8,228 nt of DNA from Nitrospirota bacterium (GCA_020355985.1 CP070628.1:602938-611165); one strand, 5' to 3'. Counted from the first letter of the stretch, positions 1 to 7,253 are shown. The notes: a model not told the origin generated them from the letters alone. A program made the numbers and translations.

Positions 1-1
1 A

Positions 2-859
2 TTAGGGCTCCTCATTTTTTGGCCGACCTTCTGGACGGGGTTCCCTATAAAAATGGTGTTCTGCCTATTATTGTTGGCGGCTCACATGCATCCATGGGGG
101 GGTGAAGGGTTATTCTTGCTTTTGCTTGTGTCCATCCCAATTGATATTTGGGCTTTAGGGCTTTGCGCGAGAACCGTTTTCATAGATCGACTGAAGGTCG
201 ATCCACAACCCGGGATAGGGAAAAATCTTTGGATTCGATGGGCCGTATTTTCAGCCATTGTCTTGCCATTGATAAAAATTATTGTTTCAGGAGCAACCGG
301 AGTCGCGAAGTCGGTGACATCCAGCATTGTCCACGCGATTAAAGATGGCATTTATCCGACACTTCCAGTAGCAGAGCAAATTAGTATAGAGCTTGTGATG
401 TGGGGGAGTGTGGCATCAGGGGTTCTCATTGTCTGTATCCTTGGCTGGCTGTATGGATTGGGTTGGCTTACTCAACCATTTGTCAGAAATGCGAAATCTC
501 TCGATGGAACAGAAGAGGATAGGGCAAATTTTTGGGATGGTCTTCGCATTCCCGCCGATCAGCCCCTGCTGCTAACGGCTTTTACCGGTGCTGTGGTGGT
601 TCTGGTTTTTGTCTTCTGGGCTCTGTTACCCTCAACGACTCCCCATCCCCATGAAGAATATGAGTTTATCTCAACGGGACAAAAAGAGGAGAAGGTTGAG
701 CCGAAAAAAGTATTAAAAGAAGCCGAGAAGGTGTTGGCAAAAGCAGAATTGGTTGTGAAAAAACTTGAAGAAGAAAAGGATGGTGAATCGAAAGATTCCA
801 AGGATCAGGATGCAAAAGAACCGGCTGCCAAAGAGGTACAGGCGGGAAAAAAGGAATAA
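2..859 (+). CDS. Multi-TM protein of unknown function with Lys/Glu-rich C-terminal tail (5'-partial)
   Basis: I do not recognise a named family. The frame is open to the window edge and the residues before the first ATG (53) are hydrophobic (LLIFWPTFW). No clear ribosome-binding site precedes that ATG, so the gene probably starts left of the window. Numbering from the ATG at 53, likely membrane segments are about 18-40, 62-84, 112-139 and 171-193, plus the hydrophobic stretch running into the window edge. Residues 11-15 hold an HMHPW motif near a membrane face. After residue 193 the chain becomes a soluble tail of about 75 residues rich in Lys and Glu, possibly a helical coiled coil. It lies 111 bp upstream of the bd-like oxidase gene on the same strand, so a role as assembly factor, anchor or accessory subunit is possible, but only by position. 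That it is a real gene is clear; its function is unknown. Confidence 0.75.
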   Translation, partial: LGLLIFWPTFWTGFPIKMVFCLLLLAAHMHPWGGEGLFLLLLVSIPIDIWALGLCARTVFIDRLKVDPQPGIGKNLWIRWAVFSAIVLPLIKIIVSGATGVAKSVTSSIVHAIKDGIYPTLPVAEQISIELVMWGSVASGVLIVCILGWLYGLGWLTQPFVRNAKSLDGTEEDRANFWDGLRIPADQPLLLTAFTGAVVVLVFVFWALLPSTTPHPHEEYEFISTGQKEEKVEPKKVLKEAEKVLAKAELVVKKLEEEKDGESKDSKDQDAKEPAAKEVQAGKKE

Positions 860-955
860 AGAAAAAGACATTGAAATTTTATGGAGCTAGCAAGAGGAAC
901 ATGGCATGCGGTATAAGTATGCGAAATCTGTTTCGGTGCATAAAAATGTACGAGT

Positions 956-963
956 GAAGGGGG
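956..963 (+). promoter_or_regulatory. Ribosome-binding site that sets the start of the bd-like oxidase gene
   Basis: A purine-rich GAAGGGGG run ends 7 bases before the ATG at 971. The GTG immediately before it (968) would be only 4 bases away, which is too close. This favours 971. A second in-frame ATG at 1025 would give a shorter, more classical signal peptide, but only a weak GGA lies before it. Confidence 0.5.
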
Positions 964-970
964 CCTAGTG

Positions 971-2851
971 ATGAAATCGGCCAACCACATACAGCAATCG
1001 AACACCCAAAGATTCCTGGAAAAAATGCCCACGATCTTTAAGTGGGTGAGTTTCCTCTCCGTGTTGTTGCTGCCAGTCGTAGCTTTGGCAGCTGGAGCAG
1101 AAACTAAAGCCATGTCGGTGGAATATCGTGATGTTCCAGGAATTGGCAGTAGAAACTTGGTATGGATTGTCGCTCAGCAGCATCTTTTGCTCGCAGGATT
1201 CGTACTGGGTGTCCCAATCTTTGCGTGGATTTGTGAGTTGGTGGGCTGGAAAACCAAAGAAGCCCGCTATGACAAGTTAGCCAAAGAGTTTACGAAACTT
1301 CTGACCTCCGCCTATGCGACCACTGCGCTTTTTGGTGGCATTCTCTTGTTCTTGTTGATCGGTCTGTACCCAAAGTTGATGGCATACTTGACCGATATGT
1401 TTTTCCCCTCCTTCCTCCTGTATTGTCTGCTCTTCTTATTAGAAACGGCCACTCTGTATATGTATTGGTACGGGTGGGATTACATGCAAGGGAATAAAAA
1501 GGCTTTTCATCTGTTTTTAGGATTCCTGCTGAATTTATTTGCCCTTGGAATCATGGCCGTTCCCAATTCATGGGCAACCTTCCAGGCGAGTCCTGTCGTG
1601 GTAGGAGATGGCGACGCCTGGACGAGAGCTTGGATGGCCATGCAAAACCCGACATGGATGCCGGTCAACATTCATCGCCTCATCGCGAATGTTGTGCTAG
1701 GTGGATTTATCGTTGGAGCCTATGCCGGGATACGATACCTTCTGGCAGCTTCCCGTGAAGAACGTGAGCATTACGATTGGATGGGATATGTCGGGAATTT
1801 TATTGGGGTATTCGGTATGTTGCCCCTCCCATTTGCCGGTTATTGGTTGATGCGAGAAGTGTATCAGTACAACCAGCAAATGGGCATTACGCTCATGGGT
1901 GGTTTTTTAGCGTGGCTGTTTATTCTCCAAGCCATGCTGATTGGTGTGCTCTTTCTAGGAGCAAATTACTATTTCTGGATGGGTATTACCTATCGAATAC
2001 CTGGGTCTGAAAATTCCTATAAAAAACCGATCATGGCGATGCTTGTCGTCTTATTATTATGTCTTGGGGTGTGGATGACTCCACATTCCTTGGTTGCGAG
2101 CTTGGCAGAAGCCCAAAAAATGGGCGGAACACACCATCCGCTGCTCGGGGTGTTTGGTGTAATGTCCGCCAAAATGACCGTTTCTAACCTGATGATCCTT
2201 GTGACTTTTATGAGTTTTATTATGTATTGGCGTGCAGGGAAGCAAGAAACGGCTGGCTGGGCTAAGGCTGCAAAGGCCATTATGGGTGCCCTGCTCCTGG
2301 TAGGCGGCGTTGCGGTGATTGTTCTCGGAGTCTGGGGCTATTTCGTCCCAGCCATTATTCGAATCAATTATTTCTCTGTGGCCCAAGTGCTTATCGTCTT
2401 GTTTATTATGGTCACATTTACCCCTTTGACGGCATTGTTAATGAAGAGTGCTAAAACGACGACAGAAATGGTCTGGGGGAAGATGCCTATACGGGCGGGA
2501 TATAGTTTAGTCCTCAATGCGGTAATGGTGATCCTGCTAATGTCTCTTATGGGCTATGCACGGTCTTCTTCACGAGTCCATTGGCATATTTATGGGGTGA
2601 TGCGTGATACCTCGGAATATGCTTTTTCGCCAGCATTGGGCTATGCCGCCGCGTTTATGTCATTAAATACTTTTGTCTATTGTTTGTTGGTTGCCTTTAT
2701 CTTTTGGGTGGCCACATTGGGTGATAAGGCCAAGGCTCAACAGGCCAAAGCGCCGTTATCTGATATTCCTGGTGGAGCCCCGGCCATGGCTGGTGGAGCG
2801 CCAAGTTCGGTGGAATCGAACGAAACTGGAATCCTCGAAAACCATAAGTGA
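971..2851 (+). CDS. Cytochrome bd-like oxidase subunit I (divergent CydA-type membrane protein)
   Basis: A 626-aa polytopic protein with about 13-14 hydrophobic segments, including a signal-like segment at 22-42. The N-terminal half follows CydA. A QQHLLLAGFVLG segment has His71 where E. coli CydA has heme ligand His19. An LLET...YGWD segment (about 157-170) has Glu158 in register with CydA Glu107, ten residues before GWD in both. His235 in NIHRLIANVVLGG fits the heme b558 ligand His186. The CydA GRQPW motif is absent; the matching place, after PLPFAGYW (about 286-292), reads VYQYN. The C-terminal half (about 350-583) adds further membrane helices with His372, His388-389 and a VHWH pair (537/539). 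It ends in an Ala/Gly/Pro-rich tail. Such bd-like proteins are known from Nitrospira and were proposed as its terminal oxidase. No CydB gene adjoins it; cytochrome c genes follow, so cytochrome c rather than quinol may be the donor (inference). The alignment is from memory. Confidence 0.8.
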   Translation: MKSANHIQQSNTQRFLEKMPTIFKWVSFLSVLLLPVVALAAGAETKAMSVEYRDVPGIGSRNLVWIVAQQHLLLAGFVLGVPIFAWICELVGWKTKEARYDKLAKEFTKLLTSAYATTALFGGILLFLLIGLYPKLMAYLTDMFFPSFLLYCLLFLLETATLYMYWYGWDYMQGNKKAFHLFLGFLLNLFALGIMAVPNSWATFQASPVVVGDGDAWTRAWMAMQNPTWMPVNIHRLIANVVLGGFIVGAYAGIRYLLAASREEREHYDWMGYVGNFIGVFGMLPLPFAGYWLMREVYQYNQQMGITLMGGFLAWLFILQAMLIGVLFLGANYYFWMGITYRIPGSENSYKKPIMAMLVVLLLCLGVWMTPHSLVASLAEAQKMGGTHHPLLGVFGVMSAKMTVSNLMILVTFMSFIMYWRAGKQETAGWAKAAKAIMGALLLVGGVAVIVLGVWGYFVPAIIRINYFSVAQVLIVLFIMVTFTPLTALLMKSAKTTTEMVWGKMPIRAGYSLVLNAVMVILLMSLMGYARSSSRVHWHIYGVMRDTSEYAFSPALGYAAAFMSLNTFVYCLLVAFIFWVATLGDKAKAQQAKAPLSDIPGGAPAMAGGAPSSVESNETGILENHK

Positions 2852-2857
2852 GGCATC

Positions 2858-3490
2858 ATGAGTGAAGTTGCGTTACTTCAAATAATTGGTCTTTGTGTCG
2901 TCGGGGTCGGGATACTTATTCTGTTGTTTATCAAAGGGATGTTTCTCCGTGTCGTAGGGTTTGTGGCTATGGTCTTAGGAATGTTTAGCTTGATCGCCTT
3001 GGGTGTGCCCCAAATGGCTTCCCTCCCACCCGCTATTGAAACCTTTGATTTGGCAGAAGTTAAGACCCCTGAAGATTTGGCTGCAATTGGCCAAAAAATA
3101 TTTTTTAGTAAAGGGCAATGTGCACTTTGTCATTCGATTGGTCCCAGTGAATCGTCACGATGTCCAGATTTGAATGGCATCGGGGCGAAATTGGCGCCTG
3201 AATTTATTTATGAAAGCCTCACGCAACCACAAGCCTATATTTATTTGGATTTCCGTCATGCCACAAAACCTGAAGAATATCCGGCGCGTATGCCCCATAT
3301 CGATAAAGATCCTATCGGACTGACTAAGCCTGAAATTTTTTCGGTGATTGCGTTTCTTCAGAAAATGAGTGGAGAACCAATCAGTGTAAAGGTTGAAGAT
3401 ATCATGGAATCTGATGAGGAAAAAACGGAAGCGGTAGAAGTGGCGGTCATTGCCAATTCCGTTTCAGAGGAAAGTGTTCTGGCTCCCTAA
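2858..3490 (+). CDS. Membrane-anchored monoheme cytochrome c
   Basis: A 210-aa protein. Two hydrophobic helices (about 7-25 and 29-49) anchor it. A class I-like cytochrome c domain follows, with one heme-attachment motif CALCH at 88-92. Met145 in the ARMPH segment is the best candidate for the distal iron ligand. An extra Cys at 102 (SSRCPDL) is not part of a CxxCH motif. After about residue 176 comes an acidic, low-complexity tail. The ATG lies 6 bp after the stop of the bd-like oxidase gene, so the two are very likely co-transcribed and translationally linked. The heme domain should face the periplasm, the only place c hemes are attached. The likely role is electron transfer to or from the bd-like protein; the partner assignment is inference from gene order. 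Confidence 0.88.
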   Translation: MSEVALLQIIGLCVVGVGILILLFIKGMFLRVVGFVAMVLGMFSLIALGVPQMASLPPAIETFDLAEVKTPEDLAAIGQKIFFSKGQCALCHSIGPSESSRCPDLNGIGAKLAPEFIYESLTQPQAYIYLDFRHATKPEEYPARMPHIDKDPIGLTKPEIFSVIAFLQKMSGEPISVKVEDIMESDEEKTEAVEVAVIANSVSEESVLAP

Positions 3491-3508
3491 TATGGAGTGG
3501 TTGAACAC

Positions 3509-3514
3509 AGGAGG
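3509..3514 (+). promoter_or_regulatory. Strong ribosome-binding site setting the start at 3521
   Basis: A perfect AGGAGG lies 6 bases before the ATG at 3521. An in-frame GTG further upstream (3497) would place this site inside the coding sequence and add an unlikely charged VEHRRNE leader before a good membrane segment. The ATG is therefore the real start. Confidence 0.8.
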
Positions 3515-3520
3515 AACGAA

Positions 3521-4246
3521 ATGAAAGGTCCAATTGCAAGCGGGGCAATTCTTCTTGTCGGGATGTTTATCTTCCTGAAGTTTATTCTTCCGTTAGTGAC
3601 AGCTCCTTTACCTGCCAGTTTGATTTATTTGTACCTTGCCCTCACGTTAAGTGGGGTTATGATTTTTGGAACAATGAGTGCTTCAGGGTTGGAGTCCCTG
3701 ATGGGCCCTATTTTCCGATTTTTATCGGGTGAGGGCCAGTCCGGAGTTAGCCAAATGGCGCGGTTAGCGGTTTTGGTATTATTCCCCTTATTAGTCGGAT
3801 GGCAGACCTATACTCGTTTAGCTCCCAGTGATCTTCCTCCGGCTGAAAATCGGACCATTCATCCAGCCCCGCCTGGAGAATTTGTAGGATTAGCTAATCC
3901 CTACCAAAATAATGAAGCCAACATTAATATGGGAAAAGGGTTGTATGCGGCATACTGTTCGCCTTGCCATGGAGCGAATTATGACGGAAAGGGGCCAGCA
4001 GCCCCAGGTTTTAACCCACCTCCTGCAAACTTCAGTGATCCTGGCACAATAGCCCAGCTTCAAGAATCCTATCTATTCTGGAGGATTAAGAAGGGGGGTG
4101 TCGGGCTACCTGTAGAAGGCATGCCTTGGAAATCAGCAATGCCTCGTTGGGAAGAAGAATTGCCAGATGAATTTATTTGGAAAATTATCATGGGTGAGTA
4201 CGATGGAGCCCATCAATCTCCTCGGACTTGGGAAGAAGAAGAATAA
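3521..4246 (+). CDS. Three-TM monoheme cytochrome c
   Basis: A 241-aa protein from the ATG behind a perfect Shine-Dalgarno site. Hydrophobic segments at about 5-27, 33-50 and 79-97 form a membrane domain. They are followed by a cytochrome c domain with the motif CSPCH at 146-150 (YAAYCSPCHGANYDGKGPAAP is a typical class I signature). Met207 in the SAMPRW segment is the likely distal ligand, with Met201 as an alternative. The GKGP and PPPANFSD pattern after the heme motif is common in small periplasmic cytochromes c that accept electrons from oxidoreductases. The acidic C-terminus is short. It sits 30 bp after the preceding cytochrome gene and 49 bp before the heme b protein gene, in the same operon. 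The redox partner is not visible from sequence; a membrane-bound electron relay is the plausible role. Confidence 0.87.
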   Translation: MKGPIASGAILLVGMFIFLKFILPLVTAPLPASLIYLYLALTLSGVMIFGTMSASGLESLMGPIFRFLSGEGQSGVSQMARLAVLVLFPLLVGWQTYTRLAPSDLPPAENRTIHPAPPGEFVGLANPYQNNEANINMGKGLYAAYCSPCHGANYDGKGPAAPGFNPPPANFSDPGTIAQLQESYLFWRIKKGGVGLPVEGMPWKSAMPRWEEELPDEFIWKIIMGEYDGAHQSPRTWEEEE

Positions 4247-4295
4247 CGGAGCCCTACCCATTACTTGAGACAAGTGTCTTTGTGGAGAATGTGAC

Positions 4296-5135
4296 ATGTT
4301 GAATAGACTGAGATTCCTTTCAATCATCATTTTTGTGGGAATATCCGGAATACTCGGTTCGTCAAATGGGTTTGCCAGTGATCCTCCTCCTGCAGATCAA
4401 GCAGGGGGAAGTGTGTCAGTTCGATTATACCAAGTTGAAGGAAGTCTTCCGGCTGATGACCCGAATTCTGCTCAATGGACATCGGTTCCGGGTTCGGAAT
4501 TTAAATTGGCTCCCCAGGTACATTGGAAGGACCGCATTCAGGAAGTGACGGTTAATTCTGTCAAAGTCAAAGGTTTGCATGATGGTCAGAATTTAGCAAT
4601 TTTGCTTGAATATGAAGATCCGACTGATGACCCCAAGGATGCAGCAGCAGTGGAGTTTATGGTCGGGGACAAAATGGCCCATTTCGCTCATGGACAGCCC
4701 ATGCTTCAAGTTGAAGGCGGGCCGGTGAATATTTGGTTTTGGAAAAAAGAAAATGGGAAAGCCCTAGACATGAGTGCTAAGGGATTTAACACATTGAAGC
4801 CCCAAGAAAAACAAGATGTTAAAGCCACAGGTGCGTGGGAAGGTGGTACTTGGAGAGTTGTGTTTTCTCGAGCTCTTAAAACCGAAGATGAACAAGACGT
4901 CCAAATCGAACCGGGAGAATGGCGAAATATTGCTTTTGCTTTTTGGGACGGGGCTGTGGTTGATGGCCTTGTCAAAGAAAAAGGCAGCCAAAAAGCTGTG
5001 TCATCCTGGTGGTCAGTCCGCGCTGAACCGAGTGCTGATAATTCCATCTACGGGTGGGTGATTTTTGGCCTAGCTCTGGCTGCTGCTTTTGAATTTGTGG
5101 TGGTGCGGAAATTGAGAAAGGGCCAATCAGCATGA
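4296..5135 (+). CDS. Ethylbenzene dehydrogenase gamma-type heme b protein (NxrC-like), membrane-anchored
   Basis: A 279-aa protein with a signal peptide (about 1-28, ending GFAS), a soluble beta-rich domain and one C-terminal helix (about 252-270) followed by RKLRK. This predicts an exported domain tethered to the membrane. The domain matches the heme b-binding gamma subunit family of type II DMSO-reductase-like enzymes (ethylbenzene dehydrogenase, selenate and chlorate reductase). The GGPVNIWFWK segment (141-150) and Met136 just before it are characteristic. In the family the heme is held by Met and Lys; Met136 and Lys195 (RALK) are the candidates. Proteins of this type are proposed as gamma subunits of nitrite oxidoreductase in Nitrospira. 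No catalytic molybdenum or Fe-S subunit is encoded nearby, so it may serve an enzyme encoded elsewhere or act as a stand-alone electron carrier. GGAG at 4284-4287 serves as the ribosome-binding site. Confidence 0.82.
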   Translation: MLNRLRFLSIIIFVGISGILGSSNGFASDPPPADQAGGSVSVRLYQVEGSLPADDPNSAQWTSVPGSEFKLAPQVHWKDRIQEVTVNSVKVKGLHDGQNLAILLEYEDPTDDPKDAAAVEFMVGDKMAHFAHGQPMLQVEGGPVNIWFWKKENGKALDMSAKGFNTLKPQEKQDVKATGAWEGGTWRVVFSRALKTEDEQDVQIEPGEWRNIAFAFWDGAVVDGLVKEKGSQKAVSSWWSVRAEPSADNSIYGWVIFGLALAAAFEFVVVRKLRKGQSA

Positions 5136-6166
5136 AACGGGTGGCCAAGAGAAGTATGTCAGGGACAATTATAAATTTAATGGTAGTGGGTTTTGCTGGT
5201 ACCCTTTTATTTTTTGGGTGTGCAGGTGATGAACGGTCAGCCAAAGGTAAAAAACTCTATCATCATTATTGCAGTCATTGCCATGGAGATTCTGGACAGC
5301 AGGGTGAGGGATTTAATTGGGACCGGATGCCTGACCCACGACCAAAAAACCTGGCATCGAATGCGGAAATGTCAACATTTAGCGATAAAGAAATATTCGA
5401 TACGGTCTATCGAGATATGCGGGATACCGAAGATCCAAAGGTCTTAGATGACGACGATTATTTTGCTGTCTCTACTATGCCCACTTTTAAATATACGTTG
5501 TCTGAGGAAGAAATTTGGGGAATTGTTGCCCATGTTCGTACTCTCCATGGTATGTCGTTGACCTTCGATCTGGCTGGCCGCAAAAAAGAATTAGAAGACG
5601 TGTTAGCCTCTGCGCAACAAGAAATGGAAGCGGCAAAAGCGACATATGAAGCAGCCACGGAAAAGGCTGAGGCTGCTCAAGAAGCATATGAAGAAACTTT
5701 GACTGATGAGCAACTAGAGGATTACGAGCCAGAGGATGTGACGTTACCGGAAGAGGAAGTGTTCCTCGTTGCCAACACCAAATATGAAAAAGCCAAAGCG
5801 GCAGTTGATGGCTTTTCCAAACGCCCCAAAAAAACTCGGATCGAACGTCCCGACCTCACCATTTCTGAAGCTGATCGGGCTCAACAAGTTGAACTAGGCA
5901 AAAAACTTTACACTGACACCTATGGCTGTAATGGTTGTCATAGTATTAATGATATCGGTGGGTTGGTTGGTCCAGTCTTAGACCGTGCCGGAGTTCGGCT
6001 AAATCCAACTTGGGTTTATCGGTGGATCCGAAATCCGCAAGCGATGAAAAAACACACACGGATGCCTAATTTAGGTGCATCTGATGCAGATGCTAGGGCG
6101 TTAACCTATTACTTAGGAACCCTAAGAGCACCAATACCTGAGGCTCCTGTTCCCGATGCAGAGTAA
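5132..6166 (+). CDS. Diheme cytochrome c, probable lipoprotein, with a coiled-coil linker
   Basis: A 344-aa protein whose start overlaps the preceding stop (ATGA), a sign of translational coupling. The N-terminus has a positively charged start and a hydrophobic stretch ending FFGC (Cys30), which resembles a lipobox though Phe at -3 is unusual; otherwise it is an uncleaved anchor. The first cytochrome c domain carries CSHCH (47-51) with likely distal Met116 (STMP). The second carries CNGCH (266-270) with likely Met311 (TRMP). Between them, about 147-190 and 207-228 form an Ala/Glu/Lys-rich helical region that looks like a coiled coil, with an acidic break between. Two heme domains held apart by such a spacer is uncommon. 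It is the last gene of the cluster; electron transfer on the outer membrane face is the likely role. Confidence 0.88.
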   Translation: MKRVAKRSMSGTIINLMVVGFAGTLLFFGCAGDERSAKGKKLYHHYCSHCHGDSGQQGEGFNWDRMPDPRPKNLASNAEMSTFSDKEIFDTVYRDMRDTEDPKVLDDDDYFAVSTMPTFKYTLSEEEIWGIVAHVRTLHGMSLTFDLAGRKKELEDVLASAQQEMEAAKATYEAATEKAEAAQEAYEETLTDEQLEDYEPEDVTLPEEEVFLVANTKYEKAKAAVDGFSKRPKKTRIERPDLTISEADRAQQVELGKKLYTDTYGCNGCHSINDIGGLVGPVLDRAGVRLNPTWVYRWIRNPQAMKKHTRMPNLGASDADARALTYYLGTLRAPIPEAPVPDAE

Positions 6167-6244
6167 ACTTTTTAATTAGTTCATAATCTTCTCTCCCATA
6201 CGTTTATCTAGGTATTTTCCCTTTCTGAAATCATTCTGTTGATG

Positions 6245-6267
6245 GTAGCCCTTGGCGCAAGGGCTAC
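6245..6267. terminator. Perfect 9-bp hairpin between convergent genes
   Basis: GTAGCCCTT and AAGGGCTAC pair perfectly around a 5-base loop. The hairpin lies in the convergent junction after the cytochrome gene and includes the stop codon of the UbiA-like gene (6264-6266). No clear T-run follows on either strand, so it is not a textbook intrinsic terminator. It could still act as a bidirectional one or as an mRNA 3' stabiliser. Confidence 0.4.
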
Positions 6268-7157
6268 TTGGTCCCTAGGAATATTCCCACCAGGACAATG
6301 CCTCCTACCCAACAATGTTGTCTGAATAGGGTAAAAGCCTTTTGGGGTGAGATTTCTGAGCGAAGGAGAACGATCTGATAGCCCATGTGAATGGCAATCA
6401 CGAGTAACCCCACAAAGTATTCTTTTCCCAACGCACTGACCTCGCCAGCTACCGATAGAAAAAACAGCATTGTGCAAGCCGCTAAGCCCACACCAATCCA
6501 GGTGTAAGAGCCAAATAAAATGGCTGAGGATTTGACTCCGACTTTCAAATCATCTTCTCTGTCTTGAATGGCATAAATCGTGTCGTAAACGATAGCCCAG
6601 CAAATCGTGGCAGCAAAGAGAAGCCAGGTTCCTGCCTCTAAGTCATTGCGAACAGCAGCCCAGGCCATGACCCCTCCCCAGCCAAATGCCACACCTAAGA
6701 TCAATTGTGGAATGTGAAGAAAACGCTTGCAGAATGGATATGACCCGGCCAGCAATAAAGCCACGGGGCTGAGTACCCAGGTGAGCGGATTGAGAAACCA
6801 TAAAAGCCCCATTGCTCCCAACAGTAAAAGAGCTAAAAACCACAAGGCATGTTTAGAACGCAATTGTCCAGATACAAGTGGTCGATGGCGAGTTCGTTCT
6901 ACCTGACTATCAAAAGAGCGATCGGCAAGGTCATTCATAATCACTCCGGCACTGCGCATGATAAAGGATCCAATGACGAAAACGGCGAGTAATTTGGTAG
7001 AAGGCCACCCTCGTGAAGCTAGCACGAGGGACCATAATGTAGGAAAGAGCAAAAGGAGAGTACCCGTTTGGCTGGATAGTCGGATGAGATTACCAAATGC
7101 CTGGAGGCGAGGGACGAAGGTGGATGGCGAAGAATCAGAGGGCTGTGAAGTTGGCAT
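6264..7157 (-). CDS. ubiA: UbiA-family polyprenyltransferase (4-hydroxybenzoate octaprenyltransferase type)
   Basis: A 297-aa integral membrane protein of normal length for the family, with about eight or nine hydrophobic segments. UbiA enzymes join a polyprenyl diphosphate to an aromatic acceptor in quinone synthesis. The first Asp-rich motif is MNDLADRSFD (74-83), followed by VERTRHRPLVSG (86-97). The second is YDTIYAIQDREDD (191-203), followed by KSSAILFG (209-216). Both are the Mg-diphosphate binding sites and are intact. Wording around the first motif (RSAG..NDLADR..D..VERTR.RPL.SG) is close to proteobacterial UbiA. The organism may use menaquinone, in which case the gene could act as the related prenyltransferase MqnP; sequence alone does not settle the acceptor. 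It is transcribed towards the cytochrome cluster. No strong ribosome-binding site precedes the ATG, and no alternative start is convincing. Confidence 0.9.
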   Translation of the reverse strand: MPTSQPSDSSPSTFVPRLQAFGNLIRLSSQTGTLLLLFPTLWSLVLASRGWPSTKLLAVFVIGSFIMRSAGVIMNDLADRSFDSQVERTRHRPLVSGQLRSKHALWFLALLLLGAMGLLWFLNPLTWVLSPVALLLAGSYPFCKRFLHIPQLILGVAFGWGGVMAWAAVRNDLEAGTWLLFAATICWAIVYDTIYAIQDREDDLKVGVKSSAILFGSYTWIGVGLAACTMLFFLSVAGEVSALGKEYFVGLLVIAIHMGYQIVLLRSEISPQKAFTLFRQHCWVGGIVLVGIFLGTK

Positions 7158-7253
7158 TGATGGATAGGTATTTTTTACGTGTCATAGGGGAGCAACAAGG
7201 GGTTTTCCTATGAAGGACCTGTAGTGACGGTAAGTCTAGTGAGGTTCTAAAGG

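Noticed and set aside
559..801. Ser/Phe-rich frame on the minus strand opposite the Lys/Glu tail of the first gene
   Set aside because: It is the antisense shadow of AAA/GAA-rich codons and has no start context or family resemblance.
901..957. 18-codon frame with start at 901 between the first two genes, as a possible leader peptide
   Set aside because: The purine run before it is only 3 bases from the ATG and the peptide has no attenuation-type codon run or terminator hairpin after it.
968..970. GTG start one codon before the ATG of the bd-like oxidase gene
   Set aside because: Only 4 bases separate it from the purine-rich ribosome-binding site; the ATG at 971 has a normal 7-base spacing.
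3497..3520. Earlier GTG start for the three-TM cytochrome c
   Set aside because: It would place a perfect AGGAGG inside the coding sequence and add a charged leader before the membrane segment.
4706..5061. Overlapping frames on both strands inside the heme b protein gene
   Set aside because: They are shadows of a gene with clear family motifs, signal peptide and anchor, and show no motif of their own.
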